A stretch of DNA of 64,000 bases from Agromyces protaetiae (GTDB lineage: Bacteria; Actinomycetota; Actinomycetes; Actinomycetales; Microbacteriaceae). This document shows, piece by piece, positions 43,948-52,136 of this stretch. The stretch covers positions 3,968,001 through 4,032,000 of the forward strand of contig NZ_CP133018.1 in the NCBI RefSeq assembly GCF_030866785.1. The letters are read 5' to 3'. The position numbers and the translations under genes are program-made. Positions within the stretch are counted from its first letter, which is position 1; each line of letters opens with the position of its first letter. The notes under the pieces were generated by a model. The model was given only the letters and a program-made list of their open reading frames with translations. It had not been told where the DNA came from and did not search any database.

Positions 43948-44961
43948 TCACCGTCGCGGGTCCACGACCACCTTGGGCGGCGAGCCGTCGGCGTGGGCGC
44001 GGCGGCCCGCGAGCTCGCCGTCGAGGTCGGCCAGTCCGATCGTCTCGGCGATGAGCGGCACCGGGTCGACCCGGCCCGTCGCGAAGGCCTCGATGGCCTC
44101 GGCGATCCCGGCGGAGCCGCCGAGGACACCGACGATCGTGGCGTCCTTGTGCACGCTGACCCTGGAGTCGACGAGGCTCGGCGTCGGCGAGACGCCGACG
44201 AGCACGACCCGGCCGGCCGGCGCGACCACGTCCAGCGCGAACGCCGGCATCGTCGGCGCGTCGGTCGCATCGATCACGGCATCCCACGTCTCACGCGCGA
44301 CCGCCGCGGCGTCGATGCTCACCCGGAGTCCGAGCCGCCTCGGGAGCGCGGCCGAGCCCTCCCGCCGCCCGAGCAGGGTCACATCGGCGCCGGCCGCCGC
44401 GGCGAAGAGCGCACACAGCACGCCGATGGTGCCCGGCCCGATGACGAGCACTCGGCCCACCCGGTCGGCGAGCGCCGCCCGGACCGCGCGCACGGCGTTC
44501 GCCGCGGGCTCGACCAGCGCGCCCGCCTCGTCCGAGACCTCGTCGGGCAGCGGATGCAGCGAGGCGACGGGCATCAGCAGGCGTTCGGCGAACGCACCGG
44601 ACCATCCGCCGCGCACACCGACCTCGATGCGGTCCGCGCAGACGTGATGGTGGCCGCGTCGGCACGCGTCGCATTCGCCGCATCCGATCATGGTGTCGCC
44701 GACCACGCGCCGTCCGAGCCACGCCGGATCGACGCCGTCGCCGAGCTCGACGACGACGCCCATCCATTCGTGGCCGATCCTCAGCGGGAAGTCCATGCGC
44801 GCTCGCGCGATCCGCGCGTCGTCCGCCTCGAACAGGCCGACGTCGGTGCCGCAGATACCGACGCGACGCACCTCGACGACGGCCTCGCCCGGTCCGGCGA
44901 CCGGCGGTTCGACCTGCTGCACCGACCCGTGCCCCCGACGGTCCACGACGAACGCCTTCAT
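43948..44961 (-). CDS. Zinc-dependent medium-chain alcohol/polyol dehydrogenase
   Basis: The product is 337 aa. The catalytic zinc ligands are visible in VGICGTDVG (Cys), IGHEWMG (His-Glu) and, in the structural-zinc lobe, CGECDACRRGHHHVC with four cysteines. The NAD-binding loop is VIGPGTIGVLCALFA. It resembles sorbitol, threonine or galactitol-phosphate dehydrogenases and would interconvert a hydroxyl and keto group of the imported sugar or polyol. I chose ATG 44961, because GGAGAGG is 8 nt upstream; the in-frame ATG at 44970 would touch that site. Confidence 0.9.
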   Translation of the reverse strand: MKAFVVDRRGHGSVQQVEPPVAGPGEAVVEVRRVGICGTDVGLFEADDARIARARMDFPLRIGHEWMGVVVELGDGVDPAWLGRRVVGDTMIGCGECDACRRGHHHVCADRIEVGVRGGWSGAFAERLLMPVASLHPLPDEVSDEAGALVEPAANAVRAVRAALADRVGRVLVIGPGTIGVLCALFAAAAGADVTLLGRREGSAALPRRLGLRVSIDAAAVARETWDAVIDATDAPTMPAFALDVVAPAGRVVLVGVSPTPSLVDSRVSVHKDATIVGVLGGSAGIAEAIEAFATGRVDPVPLIAETIGLADLDGELAGRRAHADGSPPKVVVDPRR

Positions 44962-45031
44962 GCTCTGCATCCTCTCCCGCGGGCGAGGGGAACGGCCGCG
45001 CCGGAGCCCGGCGCGGCCGCTCCCGATCGCC

Positions 45032-46399
45032 TCACTCGACGTCGAATCCCTGCGCCTCGGCGTAGGACCGCAGGCTGGTCTGCCACTGCTCGAGGGCCGT
45101 GGTCAGGTCGATCTCACCGGCGAACGCGCTTCCGACGCTGTCGGGGAAGATGCTGTTGGCATAGGTCTGGAACGGCAGGAACTCCCAGCCTGAGCCCACA
45201 CTGGCCGCCGACTCGGCGAAGATCTGGTTGATCTGCTGGCCGCCGAAGTACTCGACCTCGGCGTCCAGCCACTCGTCGGAGTCGGTCGTCAGCGTCCCGG
45301 CGGGGAAGCCGCCGAGCGAGACCCAGATCTCCTGCGCCTCGGGCGCCGAGGCCATCCACTGCACGAACCCGACCGCGGCCAGCTTGTGCTCACTCGCCTC
45401 CGTGACGGCCGACAGCGAGCCGCCGTTCTGCGAGGTGACGAAGTCGCCGTCCTCGAACTGCGGCAACGGCGCGACGCGCCAGAGTCCGCTGGCCTCGGGG
45501 ATGCGGCGCTGCAGCGTGCCGGCGCCCCAGGCACCGGTCACCCACGTCGCGTAGGTGCCGTTCGCGAGCCCGGCGTTCCACTCGGGCGTGAAGCCCGCGG
45601 TGCGGGTGTCGAGGAGACCTTCGTCGATGAGCGGCTGCCAGACGTCGACGAACCGCTCGACGCCCTCGTCCGCGAAGTCGATGCCGACCGTCGTGCCGTC
45701 GACCGAGTAGGGGCGTCCGCCGGCCTCCCAGATCAGCGCGTTGAAGAGGTTCGGCTCGCCGACGTCGGCCGCGATGAACCGGGCCGGGTCCGCGGCCTGC
45801 AGGGCGCGCGCGACCTCGGTGTACTCCTCCCACGTGGTCGGCACCTCGAGTCCGAACTGGTCGAACACGTCCTGCCGGTAGAACAGAGCGAGGGGGCCGG
45901 CGTCCTGGGGAAGCCCGTAGAGCCCGCCGGCGTACTGCGACGCGCCCCAGGCGGCGTTCGTGAAGTCCTCCTCCATGGAGCCGAGCCCGTACTCGTTCAG
46001 GTCGACGATCGAGTCGCCGAGCGCGAACTGCGGGAACGCGAGGAACTCGAGCTGCACGACGTCGGGCACGCCGGATCCGGCGGAGATGACGTTCTGCAGC
46101 TTGGTGTACTGCTCGGCGTTCGCGCCCTGGTTCTGCAGCGTGACGTTCATGTTCGGGTACGCCGCGTTGAACGCCTCGACGACCGCCTCGTACTGTGGGC
46201 CCCAGGCCCAGAACGTGAGGTCGGCGCCCTCCTCGAGCGCGGCGTCGATGTCGGCCTGGCTGTACTCGGCGGCGACGGTCGGCTGCTCTGCCGACCCACC
46301 GCCGCCGGCGCAGCCCGTGACGGCGAGCGTTGAGGCGACGCCGATGGCGAGTGCACTGACCAGCCGGCGCATGGCGGTTCTCGATGATGCGGACACCAT
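45032..46399 (-). CDS. Carbohydrate ABC transporter substrate-binding lipoprotein (SBP family 1)
   Basis: The product is 455 aa. The signal peptide ends in the lipobox AVTGC followed by a Gly-rich linker (AGGGGSAEQ). The mature protein has the extracellular sugar-binding pattern: LTFWAWGPQYEAVVEAFNAAYPNMNV, VPDVVQLEF, GLYGLPQDAGPLALFYRQDVFDQFGLEVPTTWEEY and NGTYATWVTGAWGAG. The ligand is a sugar or sugar derivative, presumably the substrate of the kinase and aldolase across the divergent promoter. ATG 46399 is taken as start, but the adjacent GTG 46396 sits 6 nt from AAAGGA and could be the real one. Confidence 0.92.
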   Translation of the reverse strand: MVSASSRTAMRRLVSALAIGVASTLAVTGCAGGGGSAEQPTVAAEYSQADIDAALEEGADLTFWAWGPQYEAVVEAFNAAYPNMNVTLQNQGANAEQYTKLQNVISAGSGVPDVVQLEFLAFPQFALGDSIVDLNEYGLGSMEEDFTNAAWGASQYAGGLYGLPQDAGPLALFYRQDVFDQFGLEVPTTWEEYTEVARALQAADPARFIAADVGEPNLFNALIWEAGGRPYSVDGTTVGIDFADEGVERFVDVWQPLIDEGLLDTRTAGFTPEWNAGLANGTYATWVTGAWGAGTLQRRIPEASGLWRVAPLPQFEDGDFVTSQNGGSLSAVTEASEHKLAAVGFVQWMASAPEAQEIWVSLGGFPAGTLTTDSDEWLDAEVEYFGGQQINQIFAESAASVGSGWEFLPFQTYANSIFPDSVGSAFAGEIDLTTALEQWQTSLRSYAEAQGFDVE

Positions 46400-46443
46400 G
46401 GATCCTTTCGTAAGGGTGTTCGTGCGGGTTGCGGGGTGGTGCG

Positions 46444-47373
46444 TTAGGCCTTGACGCTTCCGGCGGTCAGACCCGACTGCCAGTAGCGCTGCATGAGCAG
46501 GAAGATGACGATGATCGGGACGATCGTGAGCAGGGATCCCGTGACGATCAGCTCGTAGATCGCGACGCCGCCGGGTTGATTCGCCTGCGTGCTCCAGAGA
46601 TTGAGCCCGACCGTGAGCGGATACCACGTGGGGTCGCTGAGCATGATCAGCGGGAGGAAGTAGTTGTTCCAGGTCTCCACGACGTTGAACAGCAGCACGG
46701 TGATGAATCCCGGCATGAGCAGCCGGAGCGCGATCGTGAAGAAGATGCGGAACTCGCCGGCCCCATCGACCCGCGCCGCCTCGATGACCTCGGCCGGGAT
46801 GGCGTCGGTCGCGTAGATCCAGATCAGGTAGAGCCCGAACGGGCTCACCGCCGACGGGATGATGACCGCGAGCGGCCCGTTCGTCAGCCCGAGCGAGCTG
46901 AACATGAGGAAGGTCGGCACCGCGAGCGCGGTTCCCGGGATGGCGATCGCACCGATCACGATCGCGAACACCGCGCGCTTCCCGGCGAACTGGAACCTCG
47001 CCAGACCGTACCCCGCGAGCGTCGCGAGCACGGTCGCACCGCCGGCGCCGGCGACGACGTACAGCAGCGTGTTGCCGAACCAGGACAGGAAGATGCCGTT
47101 GTCGTAGGTGACGGTCGCGACGATGTTGTCCCAGAGAGCGAAGTCGCCGGAGAACCACAGGCCGAAGCTCGAGAGGATGGCGGACTGGGTCTTCGTCGAG
47201 GTGATGACGAGCCACACGATGGGCAGCAGGCAGTAGAGCAGCAGGATCGTCATCAGCACGCCGAGCGGGATCGAGGCCCGGGGCTTCAAGAACGAGTTCG
47301 ACGACCGGCGCAGCAGCCCTCGGTCGAGGGTGTCCTTGGATCGGCGAGGGGCTCGCGCGGCGGTGGCGGTCAT
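46444..47373 (-). CDS. Carbohydrate ABC transporter permease (MalG-like)
   Basis: The product is 309 aa. After a 35-residue basic tail come six hydrophobic segments. The permease coupling loop is IPAEVIEAARVDGAGEFRIFFTIALRLLMPG. MalG-class features include LPIVWLVITSTK near the start and NNYFLPLIML late in the chain. It forms the sugar channel with the MalF-like protein, whose gene overlaps it by 4 nt upstream. No ATPase gene is present in this island, so a shared MsiK-type ATPase encoded elsewhere probably powers it, as is usual in actinobacteria. Confidence 0.93.
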   Translation of the reverse strand: MTATAARAPRRSKDTLDRGLLRRSSNSFLKPRASIPLGVLMTILLLYCLLPIVWLVITSTKTQSAILSSFGLWFSGDFALWDNIVATVTYDNGIFLSWFGNTLLYVVAGAGGATVLATLAGYGLARFQFAGKRAVFAIVIGAIAIPGTALAVPTFLMFSSLGLTNGPLAVIIPSAVSPFGLYLIWIYATDAIPAEVIEAARVDGAGEFRIFFTIALRLLMPGFITVLLFNVVETWNNYFLPLIMLSDPTWYPLTVGLNLWSTQANQPGGVAIYELIVTGSLLTIVPIIVIFLLMQRYWQSGLTAGSVKA

Positions 47374-48338
47374 CGTTCGCTCCCATCGCGGCGGCCGACT
47401 CGCTGCGCGGCATAGGCGACGATCATCGTCAGCAGGCCCATGACGATCGCGATCGCGGCCGCGTAGTTGTGCTGCTGGCCGGCGAAGGACAGCGAGTAGG
47501 CGTACATGTTCGGGGTGAAGTTCGAGGAGATGGTGTTGGGGCTGAGGCTTCGCAGGATGTTCGGCTGGTTGAACAGCTGGAAGCTGCCGATCACCGAGAA
47601 GACCAGGCAGACCGCGAAGGCCGGGCGGAGGGCGGGCAATTTGATCGAGCGGATGACCCGCCAGCGGCCTGCACCGTCGATCGCCGCCGACTCGTAGAGC
47701 TCCCGGGGCACGGTGCGCAATGCCGAGTACATGACGAGCATGTTGTATCCGAGGAAGCTCCAGGTCGCGATGTTCGCGATCGCCGCGAGCACCCACTCGC
47801 CGGAGAGCGGATCCGGCAGCGCGATGCCGAAGAACTCGTTGAGGTTGCCGACGAGACCGAACCGGCTGCCGTAGAGGAAGCCCCACATGAGCGCCGCGAT
47901 GACGCCCGGCACCGCGAACGGCAGGAACAGCATGATCCGGTAGAGCGGCGCCCAGCGCAGGCTCGCGCTGTCGAGCGCCAGCGCGGCGAACAGCGAGAGC
48001 CCGAGCATGATGGGCACCTGTACGGCGAAGAACAGCAGGATCCGCCCGACCGCCTCGTGGAACTGCGGGTCGGTGAACGCGTAGACGAAGTTGTCGATGC
48101 CGACGAACGCGGTGCCGCCGACGAGCCGGTCCTGGAACAGGCTCAGGTAGACGGCGTAGCAGACCGGCGCGACGATCGCGAAGAGGAAGACGACGCCGAA
48201 GGGTGCGATGAAGAGCCAGCCCATCCAGCCGCGTGCGCTGGTGCCGCGGCGGCGGGTGGCGACCCGGCGGGGCCGGACGATCGCCGTCACCTGGGATCTC
48301 CGCACGGACTCGAAGGGGTGTGCATCTTGCGCTCGCAT
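47370..48338 (-). CDS. Carbohydrate ABC transporter permease (MalF/UgpA-like)
   Basis: The product is 322 aa. About six membrane helices follow a basic 37-residue N-terminus (MGWLFIAPFGVVFLFAIVAPV). The coupling loop is VPRELYESAAIDGAGRWRVIRSIKLPALRP, and the VGIDNFVYAFTDPQF block is typical of UgpA-class subunits. It is the promoter-proximal gene of the minus-strand transporter transcript. The start lies 58 bp from the left arm of the long inverted repeat at 48396-48446. Confidence 0.93.
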   Translation of the reverse strand: MRAQDAHPFESVRRSQVTAIVRPRRVATRRRGTSARGWMGWLFIAPFGVVFLFAIVAPVCYAVYLSLFQDRLVGGTAFVGIDNFVYAFTDPQFHEAVGRILLFFAVQVPIMLGLSLFAALALDSASLRWAPLYRIMLFLPFAVPGVIAALMWGFLYGSRFGLVGNLNEFFGIALPDPLSGEWVLAAIANIATWSFLGYNMLVMYSALRTVPRELYESAAIDGAGRWRVIRSIKLPALRPAFAVCLVFSVIGSFQLFNQPNILRSLSPNTISSNFTPNMYAYSLSFAGQQHNYAAAIAIVMGLLTMIVAYAAQRVGRRDGSER

Positions 48339-48395
48339 TCGTCGTTGAAGGGACCGAACTCGGCCAGGTTAGCCATGAAAGTGTGAGAAATCAAA

Positions 48396-48446
48396 CATCG
48401 GATGAGCATTACCGAACAAATCATGTACTGTGGTGCTCATCCGATG
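48396..48446. promoter_or_regulatory. Exact 13-bp inverted repeat in the divergent sugar-island promoter
   Basis: CATCGGATGAGCA (48396-48408) and TGCTCATCCGATG (48434-48446) are perfect reverse complements separated by 25 bp of AT-rich DNA. The repeat occupies the only divergent promoter region of the transporter and kinase transcripts, whose coding sequences start at 48338 and 48472. It is the best candidate operator for the DeoR protein encoded at 50263. Confidence 0.8.
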
Positions 48447-48471
48447 ATGGCGTGTGGGAGGAGGCGGCCTG

Positions 48472-49368
48472 GTGGCTGACCTGGAAGTGCTCTGCGTCGG
48501 CTCGGCCACGCACGACACCATCGCCGTCACCGACCGGTATCCGTCCGAGGACAGCCGGGTCGAGGCGCGCGCGATCGTGACGGCCGGGGGCGGCCCCGCC
48601 GCCACCGCGGCCGTCGCGCTCGCGCGGCTCGGCATCGCCGTCGGCTTCGCCGGAGTCGTGGGCGACGACGACACCGGGCGGGCGGTGCGGCGTGGCCTCG
48701 AGGCCGAGGGCGTCGACACGCGCTGGCTCGTCGGCGGGGGCACCCACACGGGCGCCAGTGTCATCGTCGTGTCGGGCGATGCATCCCGAACCATCTTCAC
48801 CAGACCGGCGCCGATGCCGGCCCCCGAATCGATCCCCGTCGACGCGGCGCCGTGGATCCACGTCGACCAGACCGGCTATCCGGCCGTCGCGGCGGCCCGC
48901 TCGGCGGGTCTGCGCGCCCGGATCAGCATCGACGCGGGCAATCCCGTCCCGGCACTCGCCCTGCGCGACGTCGCGCTGTACGCGCCGACGCGTTCGGCCC
49001 TGCTCGAGCGCTACCCGGGCGACGTCGACCGCGCGCTCGACCGCGCGCACGCCGACGGCGCCGCCGCGGTCGTCATGACCGACGGCGCGCGCGGCGCCCG
49101 GTACTCGGGCGGCGGAGCCCGAGGCGCCGTCCCGGCCGTCGAGGTCGACGCGGTCTCGACCCTCGGGGCCGGCGACGTGTTCCACGGCGCCCTGCTCGCC
49201 GGGATCGTCGGCGGCGGCGATCTGGGTTCGGCCACCGCGCTGGCGTCCTGGGTCGCGGCGCGCTCGTGCCTGGCGCTCGACGGCAGATCTGCGATCCCGT
49301 TCCGGGACGACGTCCACGCGGAGTACTCCGCCCAGACCCATCGTGAGAGAGGCGACCATGCCCGCTAG
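48472..49368 (+). CDS. PfkB-family sugar kinase, YihV (sulfofructose kinase)-like
   Basis: The product is 298 aa. It shows the PfkB/ribokinase features: LCVGSATHDTIAV at the start, the substrate-lid glycine motif VTAGGGPAATAAVALARLG and the anion-hole and catalytic motif TLGAGDVFHGALLAG with D235 as predicted base. The GGGPAATAAVAxARLG and GAGDVFHGAL stretches are very like E. coli YihV as I recall it, more so than fructokinases or ribokinases. It should phosphorylate C1 of a ketose derivative. I chose GTG 48472, with GGAGGAGG 7 nt upstream; an in-frame GTG at 48454 precedes that site. It overlaps the aldolase gene by 11 nt. Confidence 0.85.
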   Translation: MADLEVLCVGSATHDTIAVTDRYPSEDSRVEARAIVTAGGGPAATAAVALARLGIAVGFAGVVGDDDTGRAVRRGLEAEGVDTRWLVGGGTHTGASVIVVSGDASRTIFTRPAPMPAPESIPVDAAPWIHVDQTGYPAVAAARSAGLRARISIDAGNPVPALALRDVALYAPTRSALLERYPGDVDRALDRAHADGAAAVVMTDGARGARYSGGGARGAVPAVEVDAVSTLGAGDVFHGALLAGIVGGGDLGSATALASWVAARSCLALDGRSAIPFRDDVHAEYSAQTHRERGDHAR

Positions 49369-50266
49369 TGCGGCAGACACCAGACTCGAAGCTCTGCGCA
49401 GCCCCGAGGGCGCGTTCACCATGGTCGCGCTCGACCAGCGCGAATCGCTCCGCGAGATGTTCCCGCCGGGGCCCGACGGCGAACTCGTCGACGACGCCGC
49501 GCTCGCCGAGTTCAAGGCCGCGGCCACCCGCACGCTGAGCCCGCTGGCCTCCGGCATGCTGCTCGACCACCCGCTCGGTGTGCCCGGTCGGTTCCGGCCT
49601 GCGGCGCTCGCCGCCGGGTGCGGCCTCCTGCTCGCCGCGGACCGGCTGCACAGCGCCCGCGGCGTCGGCGTGATGTCGACGGACCTCGACCCGGCGATCG
49701 ACGCCGCGTATGTCTCGCATGTGCGCGCCGACGCACTCAAGTACCTCGTCATCTGGCGCCGCGGCGACGACGACTTCCGGGCCGACCTCGAGGCGTTCCT
49801 GAATCTCGCGTCGCGTGCAGGATTGCCGACGTTCATCGAGGGGATCGTCCGGCCCCCGCTCGGCGAGCAGTGGCGCTCGACTCGCGACCGCTTCGACGCC
49901 ATTCTGGAGGCAGCGAACGATCTGAGCCGGGATGCGTCGGTCTACAAGGCGGAGGTCCCGGGCTATGTCGCCCAGGATGTCTCGGGCGTGGAAGCGGAGG
50001 CGAAGGTGCTGACCGAGACCATCGACGTGCCCTGGGTGGTGCTGTCCAACGGCGTCGAGCGCGACGACTTCGCGGACGCGGTGGCCGCTGCGTGCGCCGG
50101 CGGCGCCGACGGGTTCCTCGCCGGCCGGGCCATCTGGGCGGACACCGTGTCCGACCCGGACCCGGCGGCGTCGATGGCCGAGCGGTCCGTGGCACGGCTC
50201 GAGACGCTCAAGGCGCTCGTGGCCGATGCCCGCCGGGGCTCGCTGGCCGAGGACCCGATCCGATGA
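49358..50266 (+). CDS. Class I aldolase, YihT (sulfofructose-phosphate aldolase)/LacD-like
   Basis: The product is 302 aa. It follows the YihT/LacD pattern: GAFTMVALDQRESLREMFPPG, LSPLASGMLLDHP, LKYLVIWRRGDDDFRADLE, FIEGIVRPP, the Schiff-base lysine K197 in VYKAEVPGY, PWVVLSNGV and GADGFLAGRAIW. In YihT the corresponding PWVILSSGV has Ser where this protein has Asn, a difference near the phosphate/substrate pocket. It would cleave a ketose-1-phosphate to dihydroxyacetone phosphate and a three-carbon aldehyde. The three-carbon product depends on what the sugar carries at C6. It overlaps the kinase and DeoR genes. Confidence 0.85.
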   Translation: MPASAADTRLEALRSPEGAFTMVALDQRESLREMFPPGPDGELVDDAALAEFKAAATRTLSPLASGMLLDHPLGVPGRFRPAALAAGCGLLLAADRLHSARGVGVMSTDLDPAIDAAYVSHVRADALKYLVIWRRGDDDFRADLEAFLNLASRAGLPTFIEGIVRPPLGEQWRSTRDRFDAILEAANDLSRDASVYKAEVPGYVAQDVSGVEAEAKVLTETIDVPWVVLSNGVERDDFADAVAAACAGGADGFLAGRAIWADTVSDPDPAASMAERSVARLETLKALVADARRGSLAEDPIR

Positions 50267-51075
50267 GCACGCCCGAGCGCTTCGCCTACGGCTCAGCGGC
50301 CGAACGCCGTGACCGGCTCGCGCGGTACGTCAACGAGCAGGGCTACTGCACCATCGCGGAGCTCTCCTCCCGGCTCGGCGTCTCGGAGATGACCATCCGC
50401 CGCGACATCGCCCGGCTGGTCGGCGAGAAGCAGGTCCGTGCGTTCCACGGCGGCGTCGGCTCCCTCGCGCCGGGCGACCTCTCCGGCATCGAGTACGTGG
50501 ATCGCGACCGGCGGCGCTCCGACGCCAAGCTCGCCATCGCACAGCACGCCGTGGACTCGCTGCCGCGTGGCTCGGTGATCGGCATCGATGCCGGCACCAC
50601 CGCCGCGCACATCGCCGCGAGCCTTCCCCACGACGCGGCACTCCGCGTCGTCACGCCGTCCCTGCCGGCGATCACGGCGCTCGCGGGCAACCGGGGCGTC
50701 GAGCTGACCGGACTCGGCGGCCTGCTGCACTGGGAGTCGCTGTCCTTCGCGGGTGAGACGACGCTCGCCATGATCTCGGAGCTGCGTCTCGACGTGCTGT
50801 TCCTCGCGGCCAGCGGCCTCGACGAGCGGGGCGCCTACTGCGGCAACGGGTTCGACGCGGTCACCAAACGCGCGCTGATCGAGGTCGCCGACACGGTGGT
50901 GCTCGTCGCCGACAGCTCCAAGTTCACCGCGTCCGGCATGGTGCGCATCTGCGACTGGGAGGCGATCGACGTGCTCATCTCCGACGACGAGATCTCGCCC
51001 GAGTCGGCCGCGATCGTCGCGGCCGCCGACGTCGACCTGCAGCGGGTCGCGGTCGCCGCCGAGGTGCAGCGATGA
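50263..51075 (+). CDS. DeoR-family transcriptional regulator
   Basis: The product is 270 aa. The N-terminal helix-turn-helix is RRDRLARYVNEQGYCTIAELSSRLGVSEMTIRRDIARL, the DeoR recognition pattern. The effector domain has GSVIGIDAGTTAAHIAASLP and the phosphosugar-binding ending TVVLVADSSKF. Regulators of this class usually respond to a phosphorylated sugar intermediate. It is co-transcribed with the kinase and aldolase, overlapping genes on both sides by 4 nt, and probably binds the 13-bp inverted repeat at 48396-48446. Confidence 0.92.
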   Translation: MSTPERFAYGSAAERRDRLARYVNEQGYCTIAELSSRLGVSEMTIRRDIARLVGEKQVRAFHGGVGSLAPGDLSGIEYVDRDRRRSDAKLAIAQHAVDSLPRGSVIGIDAGTTAAHIAASLPHDAALRVVTPSLPAITALAGNRGVELTGLGGLLHWESLSFAGETTLAMISELRLDVLFLAASGLDERGAYCGNGFDAVTKRALIEVADTVVLVADSSKFTASGMVRICDWEAIDVLISDDEISPESAAIVAAADVDLQRVAVAAEVQR

Positions 51076-52136
51076 GCCGGTCGCACCGGATCAGCGTCAT
51101 CGCCGGCGACGGCATCGGGCTCGAGACCGTGCCCGCCGCGATCGCCTGCCTCGACGTGATCGCCGACCGGCACGATCTCCGGCTCGAGTGGGAGGAACTG
51201 CCCTGGGGCACCGACCACTTCCGTCGCCACGGGCGCATGATGCCCACGGACGGACTCGAGCGGATCACGGGAACCGACGCCATCTTCCTGGGCGCCGTCG
51301 GCGACCCCGAGATCCCCGACGCCGAGACGCTCTGGGGGCTGCTCATCCCCATCCGTCGCGAGTTCGACCAGTACATCAACCTGCGGCCGGCCCGCTCGCT
51401 CCCCGGGGTGCCGAGCGTGCTCGCCCGCGACGTCCCGATCGACCTCGTCATCGTCCGCGAGAACACCGAGGGCGAGTACTCGTCGGTGGGCGGGCGACAG
51501 GGCTCGGGCGACCATGAGATCGCGATCCAGTCGGCGGTGTTCAGCCGGCGCGGAGTGGCCAGGGTCGCCGGGTTCGCCGCCCGGCTCGCGCGCAGCCGCA
51601 CCGGGCATCTCACCTCGGCGAGCAAGGGCAACGGCATCATCCACACGATGCCGTTCTGGGACGAGGTCGTCGCCGAGGCGGTCGACGGGGTCGAGGTCCG
51701 GACCGTTCTGGTCGACGCGCTCGCCGCCGCGCTCGTGCTGCACCCCGATCGGTTCGACGTGATCGTCGCGTCCAACCTGCTCGGCGACATCCTCTCGGAC
51801 CTCGCCAGCGCGGTCACCGGCTCGATCGGCGTCGCGCCGAGCGCCAACCTCAACCCCGAGCGGCGCCTGCCCTCGATGTTCGAACCGGTGCACGGCACCG
51901 CGCCCGACATCGCGGGCCAGGGCCTCGCCAACCCGACCGGGCAGATCTGGAGCGGCGCGCTGATGCTCGAGCATCTGGGGCATCCGGAGGCGGCGGCGCA
52001 CCTCACGCGTGCCTTCGAGCACGCCCTCGCGTCCGGGACCCGGACCCGCGACCTCGGCGGCACGGCCACGACCAGCGAGTTCACGGCCGCGGTGATCGCG
52101 GGCATCGCCGCGACCGAGTCGGAGCGCGCGGCATGA
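51072..52136 (+). CDS. Beta-decarboxylating dehydrogenase of the tartrate/isopropylmalate family
   Basis: The product is 354 aa. Family motifs are VIAGDGIGLETVPAAI, FLGAVGDPEIPD, the substrate arginines in YINLRPARSLPG and VIVRENTEGEYSSVGG, the lysine in TSASKGNGIIH and the metal site SNLLGDILSDLAS. The ENTEGEYSSVGGR loop and W in ETLWGLLIPIRREFDQY resemble tartrate/D-malate dehydrogenases (TtuC/DmlA) more than LeuB. It oxidises a 2-hydroxy acid carrying a neighbouring carboxylate, with decarboxylation, using NAD and Mg/Mn. In this operon it may finish processing of the aldolase-derived acid. Confidence 0.85.
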   Translation: MSRSHRISVIAGDGIGLETVPAAIACLDVIADRHDLRLEWEELPWGTDHFRRHGRMMPTDGLERITGTDAIFLGAVGDPEIPDAETLWGLLIPIRREFDQYINLRPARSLPGVPSVLARDVPIDLVIVRENTEGEYSSVGGRQGSGDHEIAIQSAVFSRRGVARVAGFAARLARSRTGHLTSASKGNGIIHTMPFWDEVVAEAVDGVEVRTVLVDALAAALVLHPDRFDVIVASNLLGDILSDLASAVTGSIGVAPSANLNPERRLPSMFEPVHGTAPDIAGQGLANPTGQIWSGALMLEHLGHPEAAAHLTRAFEHALASGTRTRDLGGTATTSEFTAAVIAGIAATESERAA

